Assembly (NCBI GenBank): GCA_034666045.1
Contig: JAXDMN010000321.1
Location: forward strand, 1 to 14,623
Origin: JAICTV01 sp034666045
Lineage (GTDB): Bacteria > Planctomycetota > Phycisphaerae > Tepidisphaerales > Tepidisphaeraceae
DNA length: 14,623 bases
Direction: 5' to 3'
Below, piece by piece: positions 1 through 7,300 of this stretch (position 1 is its first letter; the number at the start of each line of letters is the position of its first letter). The notes beneath the pieces are model-generated. The model did no database searches and had not been told where the DNA came from. It saw only the letters and a program-made list of their open reading frames with translations. The position numbers and the translations under genes were made by a program.

Positions 1-2
1 CG

Positions 3-224
3 CTCGACACCCTCGCCGCCGCGCTGGCGGAGAGCGGACGATTCGAGGACGCCGCGAAGATGCAGGCCGCGGCGATCATCGCCGCGGAATCGATGAATGA
101 TGCAAAACTCGCGGTGGAGCTTCGCGATCGTCCGTACGCGGAGCGGAAACCGTATCGGGAGAATCCGACGTCAAAACCCGCGACACCGACGACGACCGCG
201 CCCACCACTTCGAAATCGCCTTAA
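3..224 (+). CDS. C-terminal end of a TPR-like protein (partial)
   Basis: The reading frame is open from the left edge to a TAA at 222-224, giving about 73 residues with no start inside the window. The first part (LDTLAAALAESGRFEDAAKM) fits the helix-turn-helix pattern of a tetratricopeptide repeat, with the small-residue positions and the ALAESGRFEDA signature of a TPR. It is followed by a charged stretch (ELRDRPYAERKPYRENP), and a Thr/Pro/Ser-rich tail without structure. TPR proteins of planctomycetes and acidobacteria often end with a similar 'RYRxGKPYRE'-like stretch. TPR domains are protein-protein scaffolds, so no reaction can be assigned. The gene converges on the FG-GAP/ASPIC-UnbV gene, a family often seen next to TPR proteins. 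The rest of the protein lies outside the window. Confidence 0.7.
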   Translation, partial: LDTLAAALAESGRFEDAAKMQAAAIIAAESMNDAKLAVELRDRPYAERKPYRENPTSKPATPTTTAPTTSKSP

Positions 225-241
225 GCGGCTAACAGCGTGCT

Positions 242-318
242 TGTCATCCTGAGGTACTCCGAAGGATCTGCGTTGTCCGTCGCGCGGCGCCAGATCCTTC
301 GGAGTACCTCAGATGACA
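242..318. repeat. Hairpin-forming dispersed repeat, copy 1
   Basis: A 29-base arm (242-270, starting TGTCATCCTGAGG and ending GAAGGATCTG) is repeated in inverted form at 291-318 with a single-base gap, around a 20-base loop. It would form a very stable hairpin. A second copy of the same family lies at 10840-10922; the first 33 bases of the two copies differ at one position. It fills the gap between two convergent genes, so it may also stop transcription in both directions, although there is no T-run. The TCATCCTGAG...GAAGGATCT core resembles a palindrome I recall as dispersed in many bacterial genomes; that is memory, not a search. Confidence 0.85.
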
Positions 319-326
319 TACACGCC

Positions 327-2057
327 CTACGGCAGTGCCTCGCCTGTTCCCTGCTGAACCGTCATCGCGCGGTCGACCGCATCCACCTTGAACCTCTCCT
401 TCGCCGGCGTGCCGTGTGGCCAGTGGATTTCAAGCAACTCCACCGCGGTCTCTTTGCCCAGGCCGAAGTGCACGCGCGGGTCGTTGCTCGAGAGGTAGCT
501 GTACGCGCGAAGCGCCAGCGCGACGCGGGTCTTGCCGCCTGAGGTCAGGAAAACCTTCGCCCCGAGCGCGTCGCGCTTGCCGGTGATCGGCAGGACTTGC
601 AGCCAGTGATTCTCCTTGGCCGCCGCGTCGTTGCGGTAGATGCGGATGCTGTTGTCGATTTTCACCGTCACCAGATCGATCGCCCCGCGGTTGCCCAGGT
701 CAGCGAACGCGAGGGCGCGCGTCACTTCCAGCCGGCTGGCGAACGTGCCGGAATGTTTGCTCACATCCGCGAATTTTCCCGTGCCGTCGCCGCGGAAAAG
801 CAGGTTTGGCTCGGCGTACCAGTTCCAGAATCTGCCGACCTCCGCCTCCGAACGCACCGGCCCTTTTGCGACACGGCCGTTCGCGACGGCGAGATCGAGA
901 AAACCGTCGTTGTCGTAGTCGAAGAACCCGCAGCCCCAGCCGGTGAACGGGCGATCGATCAACGCCATGCCCGCCTGCGCGGTTTGGTCGGTCCAGTTGC
1001 CGTCGCCCTGGTCCATCCAGAGCGTGTTCGTCTCGCTGCTGATGTGCGTGATGAAGAGATCGAGCCGCTTGTTGTTGGTCACGTCGGCGGCGTGGACGCC
1101 CATGTTCGCCTCGACGCTGCCGGCGGCGTTGAACGCGCAGCCGCGCAGGACCGCTTCGTCGAGGAACGTGCCATTCTGCTGATTCACCCAAAGCTGGTTC
1201 GGCTCTTCATCGTTCGCCTGCAACACGTCCGGCCAGCCGTCGCCGGTGAGATCGGCGCAGATCAATCCCCACCCGCGGCCGGGCGCGTCGATGCCGGCTT
1301 GTTTCGTCACGTCGCTGAACGTCCCGTCGCCATTGCCGTGATAGAGCGTCGCGAGCTGGCCCGGGAACTCGTGCGGGCCGCAGTAGTCCTGGTCGCGCTT
1401 CGAGCTGGACTGGAGACACTGCTTGTTCGGATCGAAGGTGGCGAAGTGTGCGACGAAGAGATCAAGGTTGCCGTCGCGGTCGTAGTCGAAAAACGCCGCA
1501 GTCGACGCCCAGTTCTTCTCCGCTTTCTGCTGCGTCATCGGCGGCATGCCGGATCGGCCGGTCGTGTCGGTGAAGGTCGCGTCGCCGTTATTCATGAAAA
1601 GCTGGTCGGACGAGCCGTAGTTCGTGACGTAGACGTCGACGTAGCCGTCGTTGTTCACATCGCCGACCGCGACGCCGTGATGGAACCCGCTGCCGCCCAG
1701 CCCGGCCGCGCCATCGACTTCGACGAAATTTCCATCCGCCTCCTGGCGAAAGAGTCGGTTCGGCGCGGTCGCCTTGATGAGCTGCGCGTGCGGCATGGGC
1801 GGCGGATGGCAGATGACCAGGATGTCGAGCCGCCCGTCGTTGTTGTAGTCGAGCAGCGCGACCCCGCCCGGCGTGATCTCGGGCGTGAGAAAAGTGCCAT
1901 CCGGGTAAATCGGCGGCTTATCGGGAAATCCGACCGCAGCGGTGACTTCATTAAAGAGCGGTTTTTCGCCCGCGCGCGCGATCGCAGAGGACATGACGAA
2001 AAGGCCGAGCAGCATCAGCACCGCCACCGCCGCGACCGTTACGCGTATCGTCGTCAT
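327..2057 (-). CDS. Exported FG-GAP/VCBS repeat protein with C-terminal ASPIC/UnbV domain
   Basis: The 576-residue protein starts with a signal peptide (basic start, hydrophobic residues 7-24, likely cleavage near ARA-G at 28-30), so it is exported. It carries about seven FG-GAP/VCBS units with D-x-[DN]-x-DG-x-x-D calcium loops near residues 70, 133, 191, 269 and 380, plus two decayed loops (325, DVTNNKRLD; 453, DLGNRGAID). These build a beta-propeller. Residues about 484-560 (GAKVFLTSGG...DPRVHFGLG...IHWPHG) match the ASPIC/UnbV domain (PF07593) of the CRTAC1-like family. The ligand is unknown for bacterial members. The frame is open to 2498, but that extension would overlap the divergent glycosyltransferase; I chose ATG 2057 because it begins the signal peptide. 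An ATG at 2075 would add six residues. No clear ribosome site is seen. Confidence 0.9.
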   Translation of the reverse strand: MTTIRVTVAAVAVLMLLGLFVMSSAIARAGEKPLFNEVTAAVGFPDKPPIYPDGTFLTPEITPGGVALLDYNNDGRLDILVICHPPPMPHAQLIKATAPNRLFRQEADGNFVEVDGAAGLGGSGFHHGVAVGDVNNDGYVDVYVTNYGSSDQLFMNNGDATFTDTTGRSGMPPMTQQKAEKNWASTAAFFDYDRDGNLDLFVAHFATFDPNKQCLQSSSKRDQDYCGPHEFPGQLATLYHGNGDGTFSDVTKQAGIDAPGRGWGLICADLTGDGWPDVLQANDEEPNQLWVNQQNGTFLDEAVLRGCAFNAAGSVEANMGVHAADVTNNKRLDLFITHISSETNTLWMDQGDGNWTDQTAQAGMALIDRPFTGWGCGFFDYDNDGFLDLAVANGRVAKGPVRSEAEVGRFWNWYAEPNLLFRGDGTGKFADVSKHSGTFASRLEVTRALAFADLGNRGAIDLVTVKIDNSIRIYRNDAAAKENHWLQVLPITGKRDALGAKVFLTSGGKTRVALALRAYSYLSSNDPRVHFGLGKETAVELLEIHWPHGTPAKERFKVDAVDRAMTVQQGTGEALP

Positions 2058-2151
2058 GCAATTCGACCATATCATCGCTGCACGGAAATGTCGGCGGAAA
2101 TGCGGCCCCGGCAGGTTATCGGCCTTCGTGACGCCGCCCAACTTGCCGGCC

Positions 2152-2168
2152 GACCTGTAATTTAGGTC
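2152..2168. promoter_or_regulatory. Palindrome in the divergent gap, possible operator
   Basis: GACCT and AGGTC flank a 7-base AT-rich centre (GTAATTT) in the 169-base gap between the divergent FG-GAP gene and the glycosyltransferase. Position and symmetry suit a regulator site for either gene. I could not find a well-spaced -35/-10 pair for either direction, so this is only a candidate. Nothing else is recognisable in the gap 2058-2226. Confidence 0.2.
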
Positions 2169-2226
2169 ATTCAACCCCCCACTTCTTTCCAATCGCCAAC
2201 GAATCGGTAAAACGGGACTTCTTACA

Positions 2227-3057
2227 ATGACACAGATTGCCTCCGACGTTTCCCGGGTCCCTTCGCGGCCGATAGTCACCACCATGATCGACGTGAGCTC
2301 TCCCGCGGTCGCCGACAGCCTCATCGATCTCGCCACGATCGACCTCGGCGTGATCTGCCCGATGGCGAACGAATCCGACACGGCCGTGCGCTTCGTTGAC
2401 GCAGTCCTGTCGCGCTGCCGCGGACGCGGGTTCAAGTCCGTCTCGTTTTTTGTCGTGCTCGACAACGCCTGCAACGACAACACGCGCGAGCTGCTCACCG
2501 ATCACGCAAAAAATAACCCGGAGCTGCGCGTCATCTGGGCCCCGGAAAATAAAGGGGTTCGCGACGCCTACGTCCGCGGCTATCACGCCGCCCTCGATCA
2601 CGGCTGCGACTGGATCCTCGAAATCGACGCCGGCTTCAGCCACGACCCGGCCGACATCCCGCCCTTCTTCGACGTGATGCGGCAAGGGTACGACTGCGTC
2701 TTCGGCAGCCGGTTCTGCCCGGGCGGCGCAATCACCGACAGCTCGCTCAAACGCCGCATCATCAGCAAGGGCGGCACCGTGCTGGCGAACCTGATGCTCG
2801 GGACGAAACTGGCGGACATGACCAGTGGGTTCGAGCTCTTCTCGCGCGGCGCGCTGCAAGCGGCGCTGGCGCGCGGCGTCCACTCGCGCGGGCCGTTCTT
2901 TCAGACGGAAATCAAAACGTATTGCCGCAACCTGAAGATCGCGGAAGTCCCGATCCACTACCGCGCCGCGAGCCATGACGTGGGGAAGTCCGCGATCAAG
3001 GATTCGTTCAAAAACCTGTGGCGCTTGTACAGGTTGCGGCGCAAGGGTCAGTTATAA
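2227..3057 (+). CDS. Family 2 glycosyltransferase, dolichol-phosphate-mannose synthase-like
   Basis: The 276-residue protein has a GT-A fold of glycosyltransferase family 2. After a 38-residue N-terminal extension comes the first strand (LGVICPMANES), then LDNACNDNT at 79-87 (the D-x-[SC]-x-D nucleotide-sugar motif), and EIDAGFSHDP at 132-141, which matches the MDADxSHxP metal-binding motif of DPM1-like enzymes, with Glu in the first acidic position. GSRF (160-163) and MTSGFELF (198-205) are further hallmarks of this branch. It would transfer a sugar from a nucleotide donor to a lipid or glycan acceptor. There are no transmembrane helices at the C-terminus, so it is cytoplasmic or peripheral, like the short DPM1 type. 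ATG 2227 is the first start; ATG 2284 is possible. It leads a two-gene group with the STELLO-like gene, 110 bases downstream. The precise substrate cannot be told. Confidence 0.88.
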   Translation: MTQIASDVSRVPSRPIVTTMIDVSSPAVADSLIDLATIDLGVICPMANESDTAVRFVDAVLSRCRGRGFKSVSFFVVLDNACNDNTRELLTDHAKNNPELRVIWAPENKGVRDAYVRGYHAALDHGCDWILEIDAGFSHDPADIPPFFDVMRQGYDCVFGSRFCPGGAITDSSLKRRIISKGGTVLANLMLGTKLADMTSGFELFSRGALQAALARGVHSRGPFFQTEIKTYCRNLKIAEVPIHYRAASHDVGKSAIKDSFKNLWRLYRLRRKGQL

Positions 3058-3065
3058 TCTCTTGA

Positions 3066-3164
3066 CGTGGCACGGGCGCCTCGCCCGTGCAGCTCGCCGC
3101 GCCAGCGGCTGACAGGAAGAGCGGCTGGCCGCCGCGAATGCAGGGGCGAGGCGCCCATGCCACG
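3066..3164. repeat. 99-bp palindromic dispersed element between two glycosyltransferase genes
   Basis: The outer arms, 3066-3089 and 3141-3164, are inverted copies of a 24-base sequence (CGTGGCACGGGCGCCTCGCC and its complement) with few mismatches. The inner part, around GCCAGCGGCT and AGCGGCTGGC, is also roughly symmetric, so the whole element can fold into one long hairpin. It begins 8 bases after the upstream stop codon and ends 3 bases before the ATG of the STELLO-like gene, so it makes up almost the whole gap. The GTGGCACGGGCGCCTCGCC motif looks like dispersed intergenic repeats I know from planctomycetes; this is recollection, not a search. Confidence 0.75.
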
Positions 3165-3167
3165 AAA

Positions 3168-4175
3168 ATGCGTGAGAAAACCGCCCTGATCGTCACCTCG
3201 ATTTCCGCACCGAATCCGGTGCTGGAATCCCTCGCGCGCGGCAGCGTGCAGAACGACGTCGAATTCATCGTCATCGGCGACGAAAAAAGCCCGTCAACCT
3301 TCGATCTCGATGGCTGCCGCTTCTACGGACTCGACGAGCAGCGAAAGCTCGATTTCGCCTTCGCGAAAAAATGCCCCACGCGCCACTATGCGCGGAAAAA
3401 CATCGGCTATCTGCTCGCCTTGCGCAATGGCGCGACGGCGATGGTCGAAACCGACGATGACAATTTCCCCGAAGACGCGTTCTGGTCCGACCGCCAGCGC
3501 CGCCAGTTAGTTCCGCTGTCTACGGCCGCCGGCCACGTGAATGTCTACCGCTATTTCAGCGAAGTGAACATCTGGCCGCGCGGCCTGCCGCTGGACAAGA
3601 TCAACACGCCGCTGCCGGCGTTCGAATCGCTCCCGAAAACCGAAACGGATTGCCCCATCCAGCAGGGTCTGGCGAACGAGAACCCGGACGTCGACGCGAT
3701 CTACCGCCTGGTCCTTCCGTTACCGCAGAATTTTCGCCGCGACCGCCGGATCGCGCTCGGCGACGGATCGTGGTGCCCGTTCAACAGCCAGAACACAACG
3801 TGGTGGCGCGACGCATTCCCGCTGCTTTACCTGCCGGCGTATTGCTCGTTCCGCATGACCGACATCTGGCGCAGCTTCGTCGCGCAGCGCATCGCCTGGG
3901 CGAACGGCTGGTCGATCCTGTTCCACGAACCGACCGTCTGGCAGGCGCGCAACGAGCACAATCTCATGCGCGATTTCCGCGACGAAGTCCCGGGCTATCT
4001 CCACAACGCGGCGATCTGTGACGCGCTGGCGGCGCTGCAAATCAAGCCAGGCGTCGCGAACCTCGGAGAGAACCTTCGCGCGTGTTACGCGAAGCTGATC
4101 GAGCAAGAATGGGTAGGTGATCAGGAACTGGAGCTCGTCGATGCGTGGTTGCACGATCTCGACGCGATCCGTTAA
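3168..4175 (+). CDS. STELLO/DUF288-like glycosyltransferase
   Basis: The 335-residue protein begins TALIVTSISAPNPVLESLA, then a strand ending in FIVIGDEKSP. The segment ARKNIGYLLALRNGATAMVE-TDDDN (75-99) is the hallmark of the DUF288/STELLO family (PF03385): a conserved RKNxGYLxAI helix followed by an acidic metal-binding triad. Further family-like segments are CPFNSQNTTW (203-212) and FRMTDIWRSFVAQR (228-241). In plants STELLO proteins are Golgi glycosyltransferases that affect cellulose synthase complexes; bacterial members are little studied. No signal peptide or membrane helix is present, so it should be cytoplasmic. I took ATG 3168 because the protein fold starts there; an in-frame ATG at 3087 lies inside the palindromic repeat and would add unstructured residues. 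It probably acts with the upstream family 2 transferase on a surface glycan, which is inference. Confidence 0.78.
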   Translation: MREKTALIVTSISAPNPVLESLARGSVQNDVEFIVIGDEKSPSTFDLDGCRFYGLDEQRKLDFAFAKKCPTRHYARKNIGYLLALRNGATAMVETDDDNFPEDAFWSDRQRRQLVPLSTAAGHVNVYRYFSEVNIWPRGLPLDKINTPLPAFESLPKTETDCPIQQGLANENPDVDAIYRLVLPLPQNFRRDRRIALGDGSWCPFNSQNTTWWRDAFPLLYLPAYCSFRMTDIWRSFVAQRIAWANGWSILFHEPTVWQARNEHNLMRDFRDEVPGYLHNAAICDALAALQIKPGVANLGENLRACYAKLIEQEWVGDQELELVDAWLHDLDAIR

Positions 4176-4193
4176 AGACCACGCCCCTCGTAG

Positions 4194-4213
4194 CCACGGA
4201 CGCCAGTCCGTGG
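4194..4213. repeat. Small hairpin repeat after the STELLO-like gene
   Basis: CCACGGAC and GTCCGTGG form a perfect 8-bp stem around a GCCA loop, 18 bases after the stop codon. There is no T-run after it, so it is not a standard intrinsic terminator, but it may stabilise the transcript end. The sequence TAGCCACGGACGCCAGTCCG is another motif I associate with dispersed planctomycete repeats. Confidence 0.55.
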
Positions 4214-4276
4214 GGAGCCGCACACAAGCGCCTCAGAACTCTCACCCACAGCATTTCGTAACGGTCTTAACTATTT

Positions 4277-4290
4277 ACCGTCGCGACGGT
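4277..4290. promoter_or_regulatory. Perfect 14-bp palindrome upstream of the GH43 gene, possible operator
   Basis: ACCGTCGCGACGGT reads identically on both strands and ends 28 bases before the ATG at 4319. A further ACGGT half-site sits at 4261-4265, separated by an AT-rich stretch. The place and perfect symmetry suit a repressor or activator site for the glycosidase gene. It could also be a small hairpin in the leader. I saw no convincing -35/-10 pair; TATAGT at 4301-4306 has no well-placed -35. Confidence 0.35.
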
Positions 4291-4318
4291 CTCCCGGGTG
4301 TATAGTTCGAGCCAGACG

Positions 4319-7300
4319 ATGCGGCCTCCCTGTAAAAACCATCGCCCCCGGCGTTTACGGGCAGTTCTCCTCGCCGCGGCGGCAACGCTGGCGGTGGCGC
4401 AACTCTCGTCGGCACAAACCTTTACCAATCCGATCAATCCCAACGGCGCAGATCCCTGGGTGACGCAGTGGAAGGGCCAATACTTCTACGTCCGCTCCGA
4501 CGCCGGCAAGTTGTATGTCGATCGCTCGACCAACCTGTATCAGCCTGGCTCGGGCGGCGGGCAGATGGTTTATCAGCCACCGACCGGCACCGCATACTCG
4601 CAAAACCTCTGGGCGCCGGAACTGCATTACCTCGACAACAAGTGGTACCTCTACGTCGCGGCCGACGATGGGCCGAATAGCAACCATCGCATGCACGTGC
4701 TCGAGGGGACCAGCCAGGACCCACAGGGCACGTACGTCTACAAGGGAAAGATCGCCGACCCCGCCAACGATCGCTGGGCCATCGACGGCAACGTCATGCA
4801 GCTCGGCGGGAACAAGTACTTCACCTGGTCCGGCTGGCCCGGCGGGACGGACGGGCAGCAGAATCTCTACATCGCGCCGATGTCGAATCCGTGGACGATC
4901 AGCGGCCCGCGCGTGCAGATCGCCGCGCCGACTGCCGGGTGGGAACGCAACGGCATGCCGATCACCGAGGGGCCGACGACGCTCCAGCGCGACGGCAAGA
5001 CGCACATCATCTACTCCGGCAGCGGCTACTGGACGAATGAATACGCGCTCGGCCAGCTCACGCTCACGACCGGCGCGGATCCCCTGCTCGCGTCGTCGTG
5101 GACGAAAACGAGCGGCCCGGTTTTTTCTCAGGGCAACAACGTCGTCGGCGTCGGTCACGCGTCGTTCACGAAATCGCCGGACGGCGGGCAGGACTGGATG
5201 GTGTACCACGCGCACAACAACCCGGCCGTCTGGACCGGCACGCGCGACGTCCGCACCCAGCAATTCTTCTGGAACGGCGATGATTCGCCCGATTTCGGCG
5301 TACCTGCGCCGAGCGGCGCAGCGCTGAGCGTCCCCAGTGGTCGGGCCGTCGTCACCTTCGTCCCCAACGCGTCGTTCGAGCGCTCCGACGTCACCAGCAG
5401 CGGCGGCGGCGGGAATGCGTTCGGCGTCGACAAGATGAAGACGAGCGGCTTCACCGGCGTCACCGCGAACGACGGACGTTTTTACCCGACGATCGCCGGC
5501 GGCGAGGGAAGGCAGGTCGCCTTCGTTGGTTCGATCGGCGCCAACAGCGTCTACAACGAGATCGGACAGATCGTGAAGCCGGGGCAGTACACGTTCACCG
5601 CCGGCGTCGCGATCTCCGGCAACCAGACGACCGCCGCGACAGCCGCGCCGACGACGTATCAGCTTCGTCTCGAATCGGTCGGCCTGCTTCCGAACGGGCA
5701 GCCGAACGAGAACGACAAGATCGTGCTCGGCACGCAGACGGTGAACTCGTCGACGCTGAACAGCGCAACATTTACGAACTTCACCACAAATGCAACGATT
5801 CCGCTGCTGAGCGAGCGATACAACTCGTTCCTGCGCCTCGGCATCTATTCCAGCGGCGCCGGCGGCAGCGACAATTGGCAGGCGAAGGTCGAAAACTTCG
5901 CTCTGAATTTTGCGCCCCTCGCGCGGCCGCAGACGCCGGCGGTCGCGTATTGGCGCTTCGATGAAGGCCCGGCCGGCGCAGCGCTGACCGGCACGAACGG
6001 CGACAACGCGCTGCCGCACACGACCACGCTCGATCACGCGGGCGGCAACGACAATCTCCGCACTTACAACTTCGCGCCGGGCGGGTTCGACACGTCGCCA
6101 AAATACAGTCACGACGTCCCCGCCTCCATCGTGCCGGCGACCGGCGCGGTCAACGAATACTCCTTCGATTTCACGCCGAGCCAGGACGTTTACACCGAGC
6201 TCGCCGGCGACCTGAATGCCAAGAATTTCACGGCATTCACGCTGGAAGCGTCGTTCAAGCTCGACGCGCTCGATCGCTATCACGGCATCGTCGGCAAGGA
6301 CGGCAAGCCGACCGCCTCGCCGGTTGCGCCGCTGCAATTGAAAGCGCGCGACGACAATGATCGCGTGCAGATCGAGGTCCTCGACGCCGCCGGCACGCCG
6401 CGGCAGGTTTCCAGCGTCGACGCGCTCGCCGCCGGGCAGTGGTACAACGTCGCGGCGGTCAACGACGGCGCGACGTTGTCGTTTTATCTCGATCGCAACG
6501 ACGGTCTCGGCTACGTCCTTCAGGGCACGACGCCGGTCAGCGGCGCGTTGATCAGCAGCGTCGCCACGTGGACGGTCGGCCGCGGGTTTTACAACGGCGG
6601 CATCGCCGATTGGACGGACGGGAAGATCGACGAAGTGCGCATCACCGACGCCGCGCTCGATCCGACGCAGTTTCTCTTCTTCGATCCGGCCGGCCCGCCA
6701 GTGTGGAACGTCAACGCGGGCGGGAATTTTTCGGCGCAGTCGAACTGGTCGCGCGCGACGCCGAACTCGATCAACGCGGTCGCTTATTTCACCGACGCGA
6801 TCCGATCCGCGAAAACGATTAACCTCGACGCGCCGCGCACGCTGGCGGGGATGGTTTTCAATAACACGAACAGCTACACGCTCGCCGGCGCGGGCGCGAA
6901 TGCGATCACGATCGACACGAACGGCTCGAACGGTTTGATCAACGCCGTGCAGGGAAATCACACGATCGCCGCGCCGGTGCAGCTCAACAAAAACACGACC
7001 ATCAACGTCGCCTCATCCGCGAATACCTTCGCGATCTCCGGCGATTTGAATGGCGGCGCCAGCATCGCGGTCACCAAGTCGGGCGCGGGACATTTGACCC
7101 TGAAGAACATCCGCGCCGGCTCGCTGGCGATCACGGGCGGCGACGTCGCGATGCTCGCGAACGGCTCCGCCGCCGGGGCGAGCGCGCTCAACACACTCAC
7201 CTTCTCCGCCGCCGGCGCGACGCTCGACCTGTCCGACAACAAGATGATCCTCCGCGCCATGCCGCTCGGCGGCGAAGCGGGCGGCGTCTACAGCGGTGTG

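Noticed and set aside
597..2165. 522-residue open frame opposite the FG-GAP gene
   Set aside because: Composition is that of a mirror frame (Arg/Val-rich, no motif), and the minus-strand product is convincing.
2058..2498. Extension of the FG-GAP protein to an upstream start at 2498
   Set aside because: The extra 147 residues overlap the divergent glycosyltransferase gene, have no recognisable domain, and would bury the clear signal peptide inside the protein.
3053..3058. Perfect TATAAT at the end of the family 2 glycosyltransferase gene
   Set aside because: It overlaps the stop codon, and the nearest -35-like hexamers (TTGTAC, TTGCGG) are spaced 22 and 13 bases away. A promoter for the next gene is possible but not supported.
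4298..4318. GTG start of the large GH43 gene
   Set aside because: It would put MYSSSQT before the basic part of the signal peptide, and no ribosome site precedes it. ATG 4319 fits better.
4355..6961. 868-residue open frame antisense to the GH43 gene
   Set aside because: It is rich in Arg, Val and Ala with no domain, as expected for the opposite strand of a GC-rich gene. The plus-strand protein has clear domains throughout.
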